Shown in pieces: positions 28,264-38,299 of a stretch of 64,000 nucleotides of DNA; position 1 is the first letter of the stretch; every line of letters starts with the position of its first letter. This stretch comes from a beta proteobacterium MWH-UniP1 (GTDB lineage: Bacteria; Pseudomonadota; Gammaproteobacteria; Burkholderiales; Burkholderiaceae_A), in NCBI GenBank assembly GCA_036362785.1, contig CP143625.1:1675401-1739400 (forward strand). The letters run 5' to 3'. Under the pieces are notes generated by a model that saw nothing but the letters and a program-made list of their open reading frames with translations, had not been told where the DNA came from and searched no databases. The position numbers were made by a program, and so were the translations under genes.

Positions 28264-28374
28264 AGGATCTCTCCAATAAGTTGACCTTGCGGTCGTTACC
28301 ACGACAACCCCCCGTGGCAGGAGATGACGCAGCGAGCTGCGACATTCTTGATGACAGACCGATCATGTGTGCGC

Positions 28375-29841
28375 TCATGCAGGGGCTCCCTGCTTGAGTA
28401 CATCGCGTGCCCGTGACACATGGTCAACGGTCACACGCCGCACACCCTCGCGCTTGGCTTCTCGTTCCGCACGGTCACGCAGACGCTTAGCGGCAGAGAT
28501 TTGAACCAGCACGGGTTCGGTCTGAACAAATTCGTTTAACAACTGCTGGGCATCAGCGTCCCAGGCATAAGATTCTTGAGCGGCACCATCGCCCACACGG
28601 GCCGGTGTCGGATCGACGCGATCCATATCGGTACCCAGCGGCAAGATATGAAAGAGCGCATCAAAGAGTGCGTTACAGAACTCTTGCAGCAAATAAGTGG
28701 CGCCGGCATAACCCATAAATGGTGTGCCGGTGTGGCGACGAATAATGGCCCCGGGGAACGACGCGGGAATATAAGTGGCCCGCGCGCCGGTCTCGGCGAG
28801 ATACATACGCTCGTTATAGCTGCCAAACATCACGAGCGGTGGCTTGTCTTTACAGAGTTGGCGGATGGCTTCGCTGTCAGTTTTTTCACCGGGCTTGCGT
28901 GAGACTGCAAAGTTGCAAGGCAGGCCCAACTCGTCTTCCAAATAATGCCGAATACCGCGGGTATAAGTTTCATTGGCCACCACTGCAAAGCTAGCGGTGC
29001 CGAAAAAGTCTTGGGTTACCGAGCGCCACAAATCCCAAACGGGCTTGATCGTGGTGTGCTTTTGCTGGGTGATGAAGGGCTCTGGATCTAAGTCCAAGAG
29101 CTCGCCCAGTTTTCTTAAAAACTTGGTGGTGCTGTGCATGCCAATTGGGGCCTGCAGATAGGGCCGATCCAAGGCTTCACACAGCAGGCGGCCAAACTCG
29201 CGATACATGCAGATGTTCACATCGGCCTCGACCAGGCGCGAGACATCGGCCAGGTGGCTGCCCAGGGGGAAGACCATATTGATCTCGGCACCAATGCCCT
29301 GCACCAGGCGGCGGATCTCGGCCAAGTCGCTGGGCATATTAAAGGTGCCGTAGGCGGGGCCAATAATGTTGACCCGTGGCTTTTCACCAGGCTTACGTTC
29401 ACGCGGTGGTGGCACTTTTTTCATGCCGTATTCGGTCCACAGCCACATCATGGCGCGGTTGGCACACTGCCACTGATCTTCATCAATCGTGCGTGGCAAG
29501 AACCGCTTGATATTCGTGCCCTCTGGTGTAACACCCCCGCCGATCATCTCAGCGATCGAACCGGTGACCACCACGGCGGGCAGATCAGGATCGAGCGTGG
29601 CATGGGCCCGCTTCATAGAACCCTCGGTGCCTTCGCGGCCCAATTGTTCTTCGGCCAGACCCGTCACCACAATCGGTAATTCGTGGGGTGGCAGCGCATC
29701 GGTGTAATGCAAGACGGAAGTCACCGGCAGGTTCTCACAGCCCACTGGGCCGTCGATCACCACCTGCATGCCCTTGATCGCTGTGAAGACATACACAGCA
29801 CCCCAGTAGCCACCAGCGCGGTCATGGTCGATGACAAACAT
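28375..29841 (-). CDS. bchZ: Chlorophyllide a reductase subunit Z
   Basis: BchZ is one of the two nitrogenase-like catalytic subunits of chlorophyllide a oxidoreductase (COR), which reduces ring B to give the bacteriochlorin. The 488-residue product has [40 protein letters not shown] with a conserved cluster Cys, [20 protein letters not shown], and [16 protein letters not shown]. The start overlaps the bchY stop (TGATG), showing coupling. It leads straight into the puf genes as in Rhodobacter. Confidence 0.96.
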   Translation of the reverse strand: MFVIDHDRAGGYWGAVYVFTAIKGMQVVIDGPVGCENLPVTSVLHYTDALPPHELPIVVTGLAEEQLGREGTEGSMKRAHATLDPDLPAVVVTGSIAEMIGGGVTPEGTNIKRFLPRTIDEDQWQCANRAMMWLWTEYGMKKVPPPRERKPGEKPRVNIIGPAYGTFNMPSDLAEIRRLVQGIGAEINMVFPLGSHLADVSRLVEADVNICMYREFGRLLCEALDRPYLQAPIGMHSTTKFLRKLGELLDLDPEPFITQQKHTTIKPVWDLWRSVTQDFFGTASFAVVANETYTRGIRHYLEDELGLPCNFAVSRKPGEKTDSEAIRQLCKDKPPLVMFGSYNERMYLAETGARATYIPASFPGAIIRRHTGTPFMGYAGATYLLQEFCNALFDALFHILPLGTDMDRVDPTPARVGDGAAQESYAWDADAQQLLNEFVQTEPVLVQISAAKRLRDRAEREAKREGVRRVTVDHVSRARDVLKQGAPA

Positions 29842-31412
29842 CAGCCCATCTCCTCGGCCTTGCGGGCCTTTTGCTGTTTGGCCAACTGACGGCGGGTCAT
29901 CTCACGAAACTCGGGATGGGCTTTGGGCATGTCTTCCCAGACACCGGCGTTATCGCCGTTGCCGATTTCTTCAAAAAATTCCGACATCTGATCAAAGCGC
30001 GCCTTGTTGCCAATCGCCGCATTGATCACCTGGGCAAGTGAACCTGCACCGGCAGGGCCCATAAGTGGCCGGGCAGAAATCAGATTGGTGAAGTACAGCG
30101 CTGGAATGCTGGCCTGCTTGGCGGCCTGCACAACCGGCGTGGTGCCAATTGCCAAGTCGGGTTTGAATTCCGTCATGGCCTGCAGGTCTTGCTCCAGAGA
30201 GGCGCGAAACTGCACCGCAACGCCTTTGGCTTCTAACCACTGACGATCGGCATCAGACCAAACCGTTTTCGGGCATGCCGTGCCGACATAGCGGACATCG
30301 GCGCCAGACTCGACCAAGAGTCGCGCTACCAACAGCTCAGAGCCTTCGTAGCCACTCATGGTGATACGGCCTTTGATTGGCATCTTCGAGAGCGCCCCCT
30401 TGATGGCAGGGAGCATGGCGTTTTTCGCCGCATCAATTTTTTCTTGGGCCACATTGGCGGCCTGGCCAATCGCCTGAAGCCAGGCTTCCGTGCCTTCCAC
30501 ACCAACGGGCGCAGATCCCACAACGGGGCGGCCAGCCGCTTCGAATTCACGAATGCTGGCAGTGTAAAACGGGTGAATGGCAGCAACGGCAGCGCAATCT
30601 AGTGCGGTGTAGAGCTCACGCCACTCACGTGTGGGAACCACAGGGCCAGCGGCCAAGCCCATGGGGGCCAGCATCATGCCAATGCCGACTGGATCAGCCG
30701 GGAACATCTCGCCCAAAAGCGTGATGGTGGGTTTGTCGGTCACACGATTTTTTGGCGCCTGAACCGGACCCGCCAGAATTTCCTCGCGGGCAAATTTCAG
30801 CATGGCACCCGCCAAGACATCTTTTGCTTCTGCGTGAGTGGGCACACCAAAACCCGGCACATCAATGCCGATAATGCGCACACCATTAATTTCTTTGGGC
30901 AACAGCTGCAGCGGCACACCACTTGCGGTAGGCACACACAGATTGATGATCACAATCGCGTCGTACTTGGCAGGATCGGCCTGGGCGTGAACCGAGTCAC
31001 GAATGTCTTCAAAGAGTTTTCCGGTCACCAGGGACTCGGAATTAAAGGGCACATAGCCAACACTGCGGCGTGCACCGTAGAAATGCGATGTAAACGTTAG
31101 GCCATACACACAGCAGGCCGAGCCCGAGAGAATCGTGGCGGTGCGGCGCATACGCAGACCCACACGCAATGAACCAAAGGCTGGGCACATGCTCTGGGGC
31201 TGATCGTGCGGGCCTTTGGGGTAGTCGGCCGCGTATTGATCCAGAGTGTCAGATTTTCCAGCGGATTTCGCTGCCGACATCAGTTGTTCTTTGCCAGAGT
31301 GGCAGCCAAGACCATCGGTCTTCAATGCGTCTGCATTGACCACGCCATTGGGCATGCCGGATGGTTTCACATCCTGGCTACTGACAATGGGAATGGAGAT
31401 GCTCTTGGCCAT
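29841..31412 (-). CDS. bchY: Chlorophyllide a reductase subunit Y
   Basis: BchY is the partner of BchZ in COR. The 523-residue product has cluster-ligand regions [22 protein letters not shown] and [20 protein letters not shown], then [20 protein letters not shown] and the C-terminal [19 protein letters not shown]. It lies 11 bases after bchX and overlaps bchZ by one base. Confidence 0.96.
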   Translation of the reverse strand: MAKSISIPIVSSQDVKPSGMPNGVVNADALKTDGLGCHSGKEQLMSAAKSAGKSDTLDQYAADYPKGPHDQPQSMCPAFGSLRVGLRMRRTATILSGSACCVYGLTFTSHFYGARRSVGYVPFNSESLVTGKLFEDIRDSVHAQADPAKYDAIVIINLCVPTASGVPLQLLPKEINGVRIIGIDVPGFGVPTHAEAKDVLAGAMLKFAREEILAGPVQAPKNRVTDKPTITLLGEMFPADPVGIGMMLAPMGLAAGPVVPTREWRELYTALDCAAVAAIHPFYTASIREFEAAGRPVVGSAPVGVEGTEAWLQAIGQAANVAQEKIDAAKNAMLPAIKGALSKMPIKGRITMSGYEGSELLVARLLVESGADVRYVGTACPKTVWSDADRQWLEAKGVAVQFRASLEQDLQAMTEFKPDLAIGTTPVVQAAKQASIPALYFTNLISARPLMGPAGAGSLAQVINAAIGNKARFDQMSEFFEEIGNGDNAGVWEDMPKAHPEFREMTRRQLAKQQKARKAEEMG

Positions 31413-31423
31413 GTTGGACTCGA

Positions 31424-32440
31424 TCAGACTTCCTCGTAGACCACTTCAAGTGTTTTCTTCTCAACCACGTCTTTGCCCATCATGTCGGCAATCGTGGCGG
31501 GCTCTAAGACCACATCACGGCCAACGGCATCGGCCGAAAAGAGCCCCAGGAGTTCGTCTTGCGAGAGTGGCTTCGGGCGCACCGGTGGCGCATCAGCAAC
31601 ATTCGTGGCCAACTGCTCAAAGAGCGGACCCCACTGTGTGCCAGGACGGCCAATGATTTCGTAATTCGCGCTCTTGCGGCGAATGTCTTCGTTGGCAGGG
31701 ATGGCGGATAAGACCGGAATGCCGGCTTGTTGCGCAAAGGCAGAGGCTTCACCAGTGCCATCGTCTTTGTTGATGACCATGCCGGCCACACCCACATTGC
31801 CACCAAGCTTGCGGAAATATTCCACTGCAGAGCAGACGTTATTGGCCACATAGAGTGACTGCAAGTCATTGCTGCCCACCACAATCACTTTTTGGCACAT
31901 GTCGCGGGCAATTGGCAGACCGAAACCGCCGCAGACCACGTCGCCCAAAAAGTCGAGCAGCACGTAATCAAAACCCCAATCATGAAAGCCGAGTTTTTCG
32001 AGTGTTTCAAAGCCGTGGATGATGCCGCGGCCACCGCAACCCCGGCCCACTTCGGGGCCGCCAAGCTCCATGGCATAGACACCATCGCGCTTAAAGCAGA
32101 CATCACCGATTTGAACTGTTTCACCGGCGAGTTTTTTCTTCGATGAAGTCTCGATGATGGTGGGGCAGGCCTTGCCGCCAAAGAGAAGGCTGGTTGTGTC
32201 GCTTTTGGGATCACAGCCAATCAGCAGTACTTTTTTGCCAAGCTGGGCCATCATGTACGACAGATTCGAGAGCGTGAAACTCTTGCCAATTCCGCCTTTG
32301 CCGTAGATGGCGATGATCTGTGTTTCTTTGGTCACAGGGCCTGTGGCCACTGGATCGGGGTCCACCGCTGCCTCGGCACGGAGGTTTTCTTTCAACACGA
32401 ACTGAACCGGTGCTTCAGCGGGGCGTGAATTCGGATTCAT
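31424..32440 (-). CDS. bchX: Chlorophyllide a reductase iron protein BchX
   Basis: BchX is the NifH-like ATP-dependent electron donor to BchYZ. The 338-residue product has a P-loop in AIYGKGGIGKSFTLSNLSYM (near residue 45) and the two cluster cysteines in GRGCGGRGIIHG and DVVCGGFGLPIA. A roughly 40-residue N-terminal extension before the P-loop is typical of BchX and distinguishes it from BchL. The start overlaps the bchC stop (ATGA). Confidence 0.97.
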   Translation of the reverse strand: MNPNSRPAEAPVQFVLKENLRAEAAVDPDPVATGPVTKETQIIAIYGKGGIGKSFTLSNLSYMMAQLGKKVLLIGCDPKSDTTSLLFGGKACPTIIETSSKKKLAGETVQIGDVCFKRDGVYAMELGGPEVGRGCGGRGIIHGFETLEKLGFHDWGFDYVLLDFLGDVVCGGFGLPIARDMCQKVIVVGSNDLQSLYVANNVCSAVEYFRKLGGNVGVAGMVINKDDGTGEASAFAQQAGIPVLSAIPANEDIRRKSANYEIIGRPGTQWGPLFEQLATNVADAPPVRPKPLSQDELLGLFSADAVGRDVVLEPATIADMMGKDVVEKKTLEVVYEEV

Positions 32441-33396
32441 TGTGTATTTCTCCAGTCAAGGATCATCTTCAGACAGTCGGGGTCTTGAAATGCAGTGCGA
32501 TAAGCCGCATCCGCATTGGCGGGTTCACTACGATGAGTAATCAGGCCATCTAAAGACAGCTTTCCAGACTCGGCCAAACAGCGCACAGCGGTTAAATCTT
32601 GTGGCTGCCACTGGGCAGCAATACGGAAACTGGCTTCCCGCATAAATGCAGGAGGAAACGTGAACGACAAGGGCTCTTCATAAAAACCGGCCAGAGCGAT
32701 TTCACCGTTCATGGCAAGGCGTGAGACCAAGGTGTCGAGAATTTTCGGATCACCACTCACATCGCAGATACGACGGTAGTCACGACGTGCATCGTCTGCT
32801 GGGTCAATGACCTGATAACCCAGCGCCCCTGCGCGACGAGTGGGGTTGGTTTCCCACACCACGGGATGATGACCTGCCACCACCGCAAGGCGTGCAATTA
32901 AGCGGCCCAACACCCCATGGCCAATAATCAAATCGGGTTGGGCGTTGACATCGCCCTGGTAGACGTGATGCGCAGTTGCCGCAAGGGCTAACAACACACC
33001 GCGTTCGCCAAGCGATTCACTAATCGAGAGCGCACGATCGGCGGGCACCACCACTCGCGAGGCCGCACCACCGAATAAACCACGGATGTCGCCAAAGCAT
33101 TTGGCACCGGGTACAAATACAAAATCGCCACACTGATGGGCCGCACTTTTTGTCGTAAACACAACGCGGCCCACTGACTCATATCCCGGCACCAGCGGAT
33201 ATCCCATGCCGGGGAACATTGGCATACGGCCTGACCACAAGAGTTTTTCAGTGCCGGTGCTAATCCCGCTAAACAAAATATCCACGACCACGTCACCATC
33301 TTCTGGGGCGGTAATGGGCACCACACTCAGAGAGAGCTCGTGCGGTTTGTTTAGAACAATCGCCTTAGACTGATTGGCGACGCGGGACAGATCCAT
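32437..33396 (-). CDS. bchC: 3-hydroxyethyl bacteriochlorophyllide a dehydrogenase
   Basis: BchC oxidises the 3-hydroxyethyl group to acetyl, finishing the bacteriochlorophyllide a macrocycle. The 319-residue product resembles zinc-type alcohol dehydrogenases without the usual zinc cysteines: ILFSGISTGTEKLLWSGRMP, MGYPLVPGYESVGRVV, LIIGHGVLGRLIARL. It is first of bchC-X-Y-Z and directly downstream of two tandem PpsR-type sites, the conserved arrangement known from Rhodobacter. Confidence 0.96.
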   Translation of the reverse strand: MDLSRVANQSKAIVLNKPHELSLSVVPITAPEDGDVVVDILFSGISTGTEKLLWSGRMPMFPGMGYPLVPGYESVGRVVFTTKSAAHQCGDFVFVPGAKCFGDIRGLFGGAASRVVVPADRALSISESLGERGVLLALAATAHHVYQGDVNAQPDLIIGHGVLGRLIARLAVVAGHHPVVWETNPTRRAGALGYQVIDPADDARRDYRRICDVSGDPKILDTLVSRLAMNGEIALAGFYEEPLSFTFPPAFMREASFRIAAQWQPQDLTAVRCLAESGKLSLDGLITHRSEPANADAAYRTAFQDPDCLKMILDWRNTQ

Positions 33397-33397
33397 T

Positions 33398-33441
33398 TGT
33401 CAGTTTTACCTTACTTTTCGTATTGTCAATTTCAGTTGACA
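33398..33441 (-). promoter_or_regulatory. Tandem PpsR-type operators upstream of bchC
   Basis: An exact TGT-N12-ACA at 33424-33441 (TGTCAATTTCAGTTGACA) and a one-mismatch copy TGT-N12-ACT at 33398-33415 are eight bases apart. Tandem sites with this spacing allow cooperative CrtJ/PpsR binding at bchC in Rhodobacter. On the minus strand TTGACA (33434-33429) may be the -35 element. The proximal site ends two bases before the bchC ATG. Confidence 0.8.
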
Positions 33442-33535
33442 TTCTGATCGTAGTCTTCCTAATTTCTTTGTCAAGGGCAAACTCCGATCAAAGCGCTCAG
33501 GAAATATGCGCCAGATCAATCAGGTTAGTAAGTCC

Positions 33536-34651
33536 TTACGGACGATTAGCCACAATCAATCTGGTTTGGAGAGGAAGCCGGGTGTTTTCAAGCCGTGGGG
33601 AAGTAAAACCAGCCTGGGAAATGAGCTCGATCAGACGCTGTGCAGTTCTCGAGCGGCCCTTGCCCATGGCCAGCAGATAAAAACCAAAATAGGCATCTCC
33701 CATGGATTCGGCCCCTGGGGTGCCTGACATCGGCTCGGCCACGACCAGCTTTCCACCGCTTGGCAGGGCAGCAAAGACGGCCTTCAAGATGGCCAGCGCC
33801 CGGTGATCGTCATGGTCATACAGCACCCGGATCACGGTCGCGATGTCAGCCCCCTTGGGCAGTGGGGTTTCAAAAAAACTGCCCCCATGAGCAGTCACCC
33901 GCTCACCCAGCCCCGCCTTTTGGAAGTGCCCCCTGGCCAGATTGGCTACCGCAGGCAGATCAAACAGCATCATGGGCAGCTTGGGAAAGCGCTCGGCTGC
34001 CGCCAGCAAAAACGTGCCCTGCCCGCCGCCCACATCCATCAGGCAGCGATGCTTATCAAAAGGGTAGGCGGCCAGAATCTCGCCCGCCACCAGGGGCTGG
34101 GAGGCGCTCATTAACTGGGAATACTCGGCCACACGCTCTTCACTCAACAGCGTTGGCGAACTGGCTTTCTCATCCGCATAGGGCCAATAACTGGCCAAGT
34201 TGGCCTGGGTCTCACCACGCAAGAGTGCTACCGGATCGCGCAGGTCTGCATAAAGGGTGGCATGGTGCTCGACCAAAGCAGTCACAGCAGTATTGCTGAC
34301 CAACACGCCGCCCAGCATGCCCAGGCCCCACTGTTGATCGCCACGCTGCTCGACCAACCGCAATGACTCCGCGGCGCAGAGTAGCCGTAAGGCTGCGTCT
34401 TCACTGAGCTTTAAACGAACAGCGAGTGTTGCTAATGGCTGCGGCCCCGAGGCCAAGATGCGAAACAGATCTAGCTTCACGCAGGCAAAGAGAATCTGCG
34501 AGTAGACAAACCCCGCCACGATATCGAAGAGATTTTTCGCCTCACGCCGGGCGATGGGCCGTGTTAACGGAAACCAGGCAGCAAAACGATGAAACCCTTC
34601 GCTTGCGAGAAGCCGATCCCGCAAATCAAGCCACTTTTGAACCAGGGACAC
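33536..34651 (-). CDS. crtF: Hydroxyneurosporene O-methyltransferase
   Basis: CrtF methylates the C-1 hydroxyl of demethylspheroidene using S-adenosylmethionine. The 371-residue product has an N-terminal dimerisation/winged-helix part (LFDIVAGFVYSQILFACVKL) and a class I methyltransferase domain with motif I LMDVGGGQGTFLLAAAERFP near residue 205. TVIRVLYDHDDHRALAIL follows. The start lies three bases after crtE, so crtE-crtF is an operon that runs on into bchCXYZ-puf as a superoperon. Confidence 0.93.
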   Translation of the reverse strand: MSLVQKWLDLRDRLLASEGFHRFAAWFPLTRPIARREAKNLFDIVAGFVYSQILFACVKLDLFRILASGPQPLATLAVRLKLSEDAALRLLCAAESLRLVEQRGDQQWGLGMLGGVLVSNTAVTALVEHHATLYADLRDPVALLRGETQANLASYWPYADEKASSPTLLSEERVAEYSQLMSASQPLVAGEILAAYPFDKHRCLMDVGGGQGTFLLAAAERFPKLPMMLFDLPAVANLARGHFQKAGLGERVTAHGGSFFETPLPKGADIATVIRVLYDHDDHRALAILKAVFAALPSGGKLVVAEPMSGTPGAESMGDAYFGFYLLAMGKGRSRTAQRLIELISQAGFTSPRLENTRLPLQTRLIVANRP

Positions 34652-34653
34652 GC

Positions 34654-35538
34654 TTACGCCTGCACCCTCTCTAAAGCATCGCGCGGCACCAGCCGCTCCG
34701 ACTCGGCCAAGACCAGGGCCCGCAGATAGGGAGCACCTGGGCAGGATGGAATGGCGCGAATGGCTTTACCGACCAATAAATCGAAATTCTGAATTGCACC
34801 GAAGAGCCCCAGTGATCGGGCAGAACTCTGCCGATCATTGGCGAGATCTTGGCCCGTTGGTTTACCCAGTGCATCGGGGTCACCAATCACGTCGCGAATG
34901 TCATCGGCCACCTGATAGGCCTCGCCCAGCCACTCTCCCAGGGGCCGCCAGGCCTCGGCTGGAGCGCCGGAAGCCAGGGCACCACAGGCGGTGGCAGCAC
35001 CAAACAGGGCACCGGTTTTGGCCCGCTGATAATCCCGCAGATTGGCCTTGGGTTCGCACTCCCAGGCCTGGCCCGCCACAATGCCATCGGGCGCGCCAGT
35101 CGCCTGGGCAATCACCGACATGACGCCGGCAAGGCGCTCGGGGTATTTGGCCTTTACCGTGGCCAGTGCTTGGAAGGCCAACACAATCAGACCATCGCCG
35201 GTAAGCACGGCAATGCGCTCGCCAAACTTGGCGTGAACAGAGGGCTGGCCCCGACGGGTGGGGGAATTGTCGAAACAGGGCAGATCGTCGTGCACGAGCG
35301 AGCCGCAGTGAAGCAGTTCGAGTGCCACGGCAGCCGCCATGGCAAGCTCTGGGTCGTCGTGACCACAGGCCTTGGCCACCGCCAGCGTCAACTGGGGGCG
35401 GATACGGGCACCGCCAGGAAACACAGCGTGGTGATAAGCCTGGGCGAGCAAGGCCGGGCCATGTGGGGACTCTGCCATTGCCACGGCCGAGGCCAATGCC
35501 TCTTCCAAGGCCGATTTAATCGATTCTGCTGACGCCAT
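34654..35538 (-). CDS. crtE: Geranylgeranyl diphosphate synthase
   Basis: CrtE makes the C20 precursor of carotenoids and of the bacteriochlorophyll tail. The 294-residue polyprenyl synthase has ALLAQAYHHAVFPGGARIRPQ at its start, first Asp-rich motif SLVHDDLPCFDNSPTRRG, and second motif AYQVADDIRDVIGDPDALG. DNSPTRRG is the usual short-chain form. It is divergent from bchO, with a PpsR-type site 75 bases upstream. Confidence 0.95.
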   Translation of the reverse strand: MASAESIKSALEEALASAVAMAESPHGPALLAQAYHHAVFPGGARIRPQLTLAVAKACGHDDPELAMAAAVALELLHCGSLVHDDLPCFDNSPTRRGQPSVHAKFGERIAVLTGDGLIVLAFQALATVKAKYPERLAGVMSVIAQATGAPDGIVAGQAWECEPKANLRDYQRAKTGALFGAATACGALASGAPAEAWRPLGEWLGEAYQVADDIRDVIGDPDALGKPTGQDLANDRQSSARSLGLFGAIQNFDLLVGKAIRAIPSCPGAPYLRALVLAESERLVPRDALERVQA

Positions 35539-35598
35539 AATGACCCCTAAAGACGTTTAAACCGGGCCCTACCAATAACCCGGCTGTGTATAGGTATA

Positions 35599-36543
35599 TT
35601 GTCACTTATGACTGTCAACTGCAATAGACACTTTTTGGGCAATCAAGCCGCCGTCGACAGACTGCTGCCCCCCCAGTGGCCATTCCGCGCGACTAGCAGC
35701 CTAGTGTCGGCAGGCCAGCTGACTTGGCATGTCCAGTTTCACAACGCCAAGCGGCCATCCCGCACCACCCTGGTCCTGATTCACGGCACGGGCGCTTCAA
35801 CCCATACCTGGGCCGACTTAATCGAGCCCCTGCGCGAAAACGCCTGCGTGGTGGCGATTGATTTGCCCGGCCATGGCTTTACCAGGGGTGCGGACCCCGC
35901 CATGTTGACCCTGCCACTTATGGCCAACGCACTCCAAGAGTTGTTGTTGAAATTAAAACTTGAAGGCGATGTGGTCTTCATTGGCCACTCTGCAGGCGCA
36001 CCGCTTGCCATTGAGTGGGCGCTCCGATTCGCAACAGCGAAGCCACAGACATTTACGACCACACACATCATTGGCCTGAATCCATCGCTCGTGCCGCCGC
36101 CACCGCTTTACACCACGCTGCTTGGGCCGATGGTTGCCCCCATTGCCACATCAGGTCCCATGACCGGAATGCTCGCCTTTATTGCGGCGAACACCAAAAT
36201 GGTGGACCAGTTATTAGATTCCACAGAATCAAAAATTCCTGAAGCCAATCGCAAGCACTATCGCTATTTGTTTTCGCAGCCACAGCATGTGCAAGGCGCC
36301 ATGGGTTTTATGGCGGGGGCAGATTTGCCATCAATACTTGCGCGCGGAAAAGCGTTATCGATTCCAACAAGCTTTTTATTGGGCGCTCAAGACAGCTGGG
36401 TCAAAGAGGCGCCGCTCAAAGAAGTGCTGCGCGATGCTTTTCCAAAGGCGCGTGTCGAGACCTGGCCCGGCGGGCATCTACTTCACGAAGAGCGTCCACA
36501 GGCGGTCGCCCAGTGGATTTACACCATACTCTTTACGGCCTGA
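35599..36543 (+). CDS. bchO: Alpha/beta hydrolase BchO
   Basis: BchO is a conserved PGC hydrolase associated with the Mg-chelatase genes; its reaction is not established. The 314-residue product has LVLIHGTGASTHTWADLIEP (oxyanion-hole region), VVAIDLPGHGFTR, the nucleophile elbow VFIGHSAGAPLAIEWA, LLGAQDSWVKEAPL (acid) and PGGHLLHEERPQ (His). The longest frame starts at TTG 35599. ATG 35608 and TTG 35635 are alternatives, none with a convincing ribosome-binding site. A PpsR-type site overlaps the first codons of the longest frame, which favours TTG 35635. It runs head-on into bchD with a 25-base overlap. Confidence 0.9.
   Translation: MSLMTVNCNRHFLGNQAAVDRLLPPQWPFRATSSLVSAGQLTWHVQFHNAKRPSRTTLVLIHGTGASTHTWADLIEPLRENACVVAIDLPGHGFTRGADPAMLTLPLMANALQELLLKLKLEGDVVFIGHSAGAPLAIEWALRFATAKPQTFTTTHIIGLNPSLVPPPPLYTTLLGPMVAPIATSGPMTGMLAFIAANTKMVDQLLDSTESKIPEANRKHYRYLFSQPQHVQGAMGFMAGADLPSILARGKALSIPTSFLLGAQDSWVKEAPLKEVLRDAFPKARVETWPGGHLLHEERPQAVAQWIYTILFTA
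35613..35630. promoter_or_regulatory. PpsR-type operator between crtE and bchO
   Basis: Exact TGT-N12-ACA (TGTCAACTGCAATAGACA). It is about 75 bases upstream of the crtE ATG and lies at the bchO 5' end, so it could control both divergent units. Confidence 0.72.
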
Positions 36544-38291
36544 GAGACCTGAGCTGCGCCGGCATGCGGCAGCGGCATGTAACGGGCGTGCATCTGCAAA
36601 GATAGTTTCTGTGCGGCCTCCGATGGCTGTGGCGATGTATCAATCACCATGGCCGCAAAGCCTGCAACGGCAAACTGCTGCGCGGCCAACATGGCATCGG
36701 CCTGGGCCTTTTCACGGCCGGGATTGCCATCACGATCTAAATTGGCTTTGCCGTCGGTCAGCATCACCACCAAGGGTGTTTCGCCCTTACGGGCAATCGA
36801 TAAGGCCAACTGCATGCTGGCATCAATGGCGATCGCCAATGGTGTTCCCCCGCCGCCGGGCAGGCCCGACAGGCCACGTTTGGCACGCACCAAAGAGCGC
36901 GTGGGCGGCAGAATAATTTCGGCCTGTTTTCCGCGAAATGCAATCACTGCCACTTGATCGCGCCGCACATAACAATCGGCCAGCAACAACTCTACGGCGC
37001 CTTTTGCCTCTGCAAGCCGATGAATCGCCGATGAGCCCGATGCGTCGACCACAAAAATGGTGGTGGTTTCAGAGCGTTCTTTAAAGCGCTTGATACGAAA
37101 ATCTTCCGACCGAATCGAAAGCCTGCGTTTCGCAATCGGCCGCGATTCTCTGTGACGGATCTTTTGCCACGGCGCTGCGGCACGCAAGGTGTCAATGATG
37201 CTAAGACGCGCCTTGCCACCGGGCAGCCCCTGACGCGAGCCCAATGGTCGGCCACGACTGCCGCCTTTTTTCTGTGCACCCGATTTACCAGAACCAGAAC
37301 TTCTGGCCATCAACCGCTGATCCGACAGTAACTGCTCCAAAAGACCCGCAGGAATCGCAGCCTTGGCCGCTTCTAAAATCACATCCTCAAGATTTTCCAA
37401 ATCTTCTTGGGGTTTCGATTCGTCTTGATCGTTTTGATCATCGGGCGGTGGCTCTTGCGAGTCCTCGGGCGGTGGCGGCTCTTCTGGTGGTGCTTCCTGC
37501 GGATCCATGGGCATCATGGTGGCCCGTGGTGACAGCACCAAACGTGCCGCAAGCGCGACATCTTCTTTTTCGGTGTGGGCATGGCCAAACCATTTGCCGG
37601 CAAGTTCTGCAGCACGGCGGGCCAGAATCACCGCCCGAATGGAATCAATGCCAAGGGCAAGACCGGTAGCGCATAAGGCCTGCGTGAGTTCATCGCTGAC
37701 CTCTTGCGGATCAGTGCGCGAAACATGCAGCGCTGCATCGTCAGCCTGCGAACCTGATAAAGCTTCTTCAAAAAACTTAATGTCATTTTCCGCCTGCGAG
37801 ACCGATACCTCGCGCAGATCCACATGAAATGCAATGCGGTCGAGCAATTCCACGGGCACACGCTCATCATCGGCCACGCTTTCATCCAACAACACCAGGC
37901 CGAATTCGGCTGGCATCTCGGCAGATAAACCCTCGCGCTGCACGGTGATCTGGCCGCGATCCATTGCGCTGGCCAGCCGTGCGGCCAGTGGCCCACTCAT
38001 ACGCTCGGCCATGGGCACGAGCAACACACCACCGTGTACTTCTGCCAACAGGCCCTTGCTTAACACGGGCTTACCGGCGTTTAGTGTTGCAGAAAGATCC
38101 AGGCCACCCAATAGCCGCTCATCCTGAATAGAGAGTGGCAGTTTGCGAAACGGTGTGCCCGGCGCAATGTGAGACTTTAGAAAATCAAGATAGCGATCCC
38201 GCACAGGCCCAGCATGGGCCTTGATCACCATGCCACCCAAGAGCGATGGATCCCGGGCAAATAGCGTCGCTGCAATCAGCGCATCTTGCAT
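36519..38291 (-). CDS. bchD: Magnesium chelatase subunit D
   Basis: BchD couples the BchI AAA+ ring to BchH. The 590-residue product has a degenerate AAA+ N-terminal half, an acidic, Pro-rich linker at about residues 255-300 (for example PEEPPPPEDSQEPPPDD), and a C-terminal von Willebrand A domain with the MIDAS motif FVVDASGSSA and VVMLTDGKANLDRDG. An integrin-binding-like region precedes it. It is nine bases downstream of bchI. Confidence 0.95.
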   Translation of the reverse strand: MQDALIAATLFARDPSLLGGMVIKAHAGPVRDRYLDFLKSHIAPGTPFRKLPLSIQDERLLGGLDLSATLNAGKPVLSKGLLAEVHGGVLLVPMAERMSGPLAARLASAMDRGQITVQREGLSAEMPAEFGLVLLDESVADDERVPVELLDRIAFHVDLREVSVSQAENDIKFFEEALSGSQADDAALHVSRTDPQEVSDELTQALCATGLALGIDSIRAVILARRAAELAGKWFGHAHTEKEDVALAARLVLSPRATMMPMDPQEAPPEEPPPPEDSQEPPPDDQNDQDESKPQEDLENLEDVILEAAKAAIPAGLLEQLLSDQRLMARSSGSGKSGAQKKGGSRGRPLGSRQGLPGGKARLSIIDTLRAAAPWQKIRHRESRPIAKRRLSIRSEDFRIKRFKERSETTTIFVVDASGSSAIHRLAEAKGAVELLLADCYVRRDQVAVIAFRGKQAEIILPPTRSLVRAKRGLSGLPGGGGTPLAIAIDASMQLALSIARKGETPLVVMLTDGKANLDRDGNPGREKAQADAMLAAQQFAVAGFAAMVIDTSPQPSEAAQKLSLQMHARYMPLPHAGAAQVSQAVKSMV

Positions 38292-38299
38292 TGCGCGAA

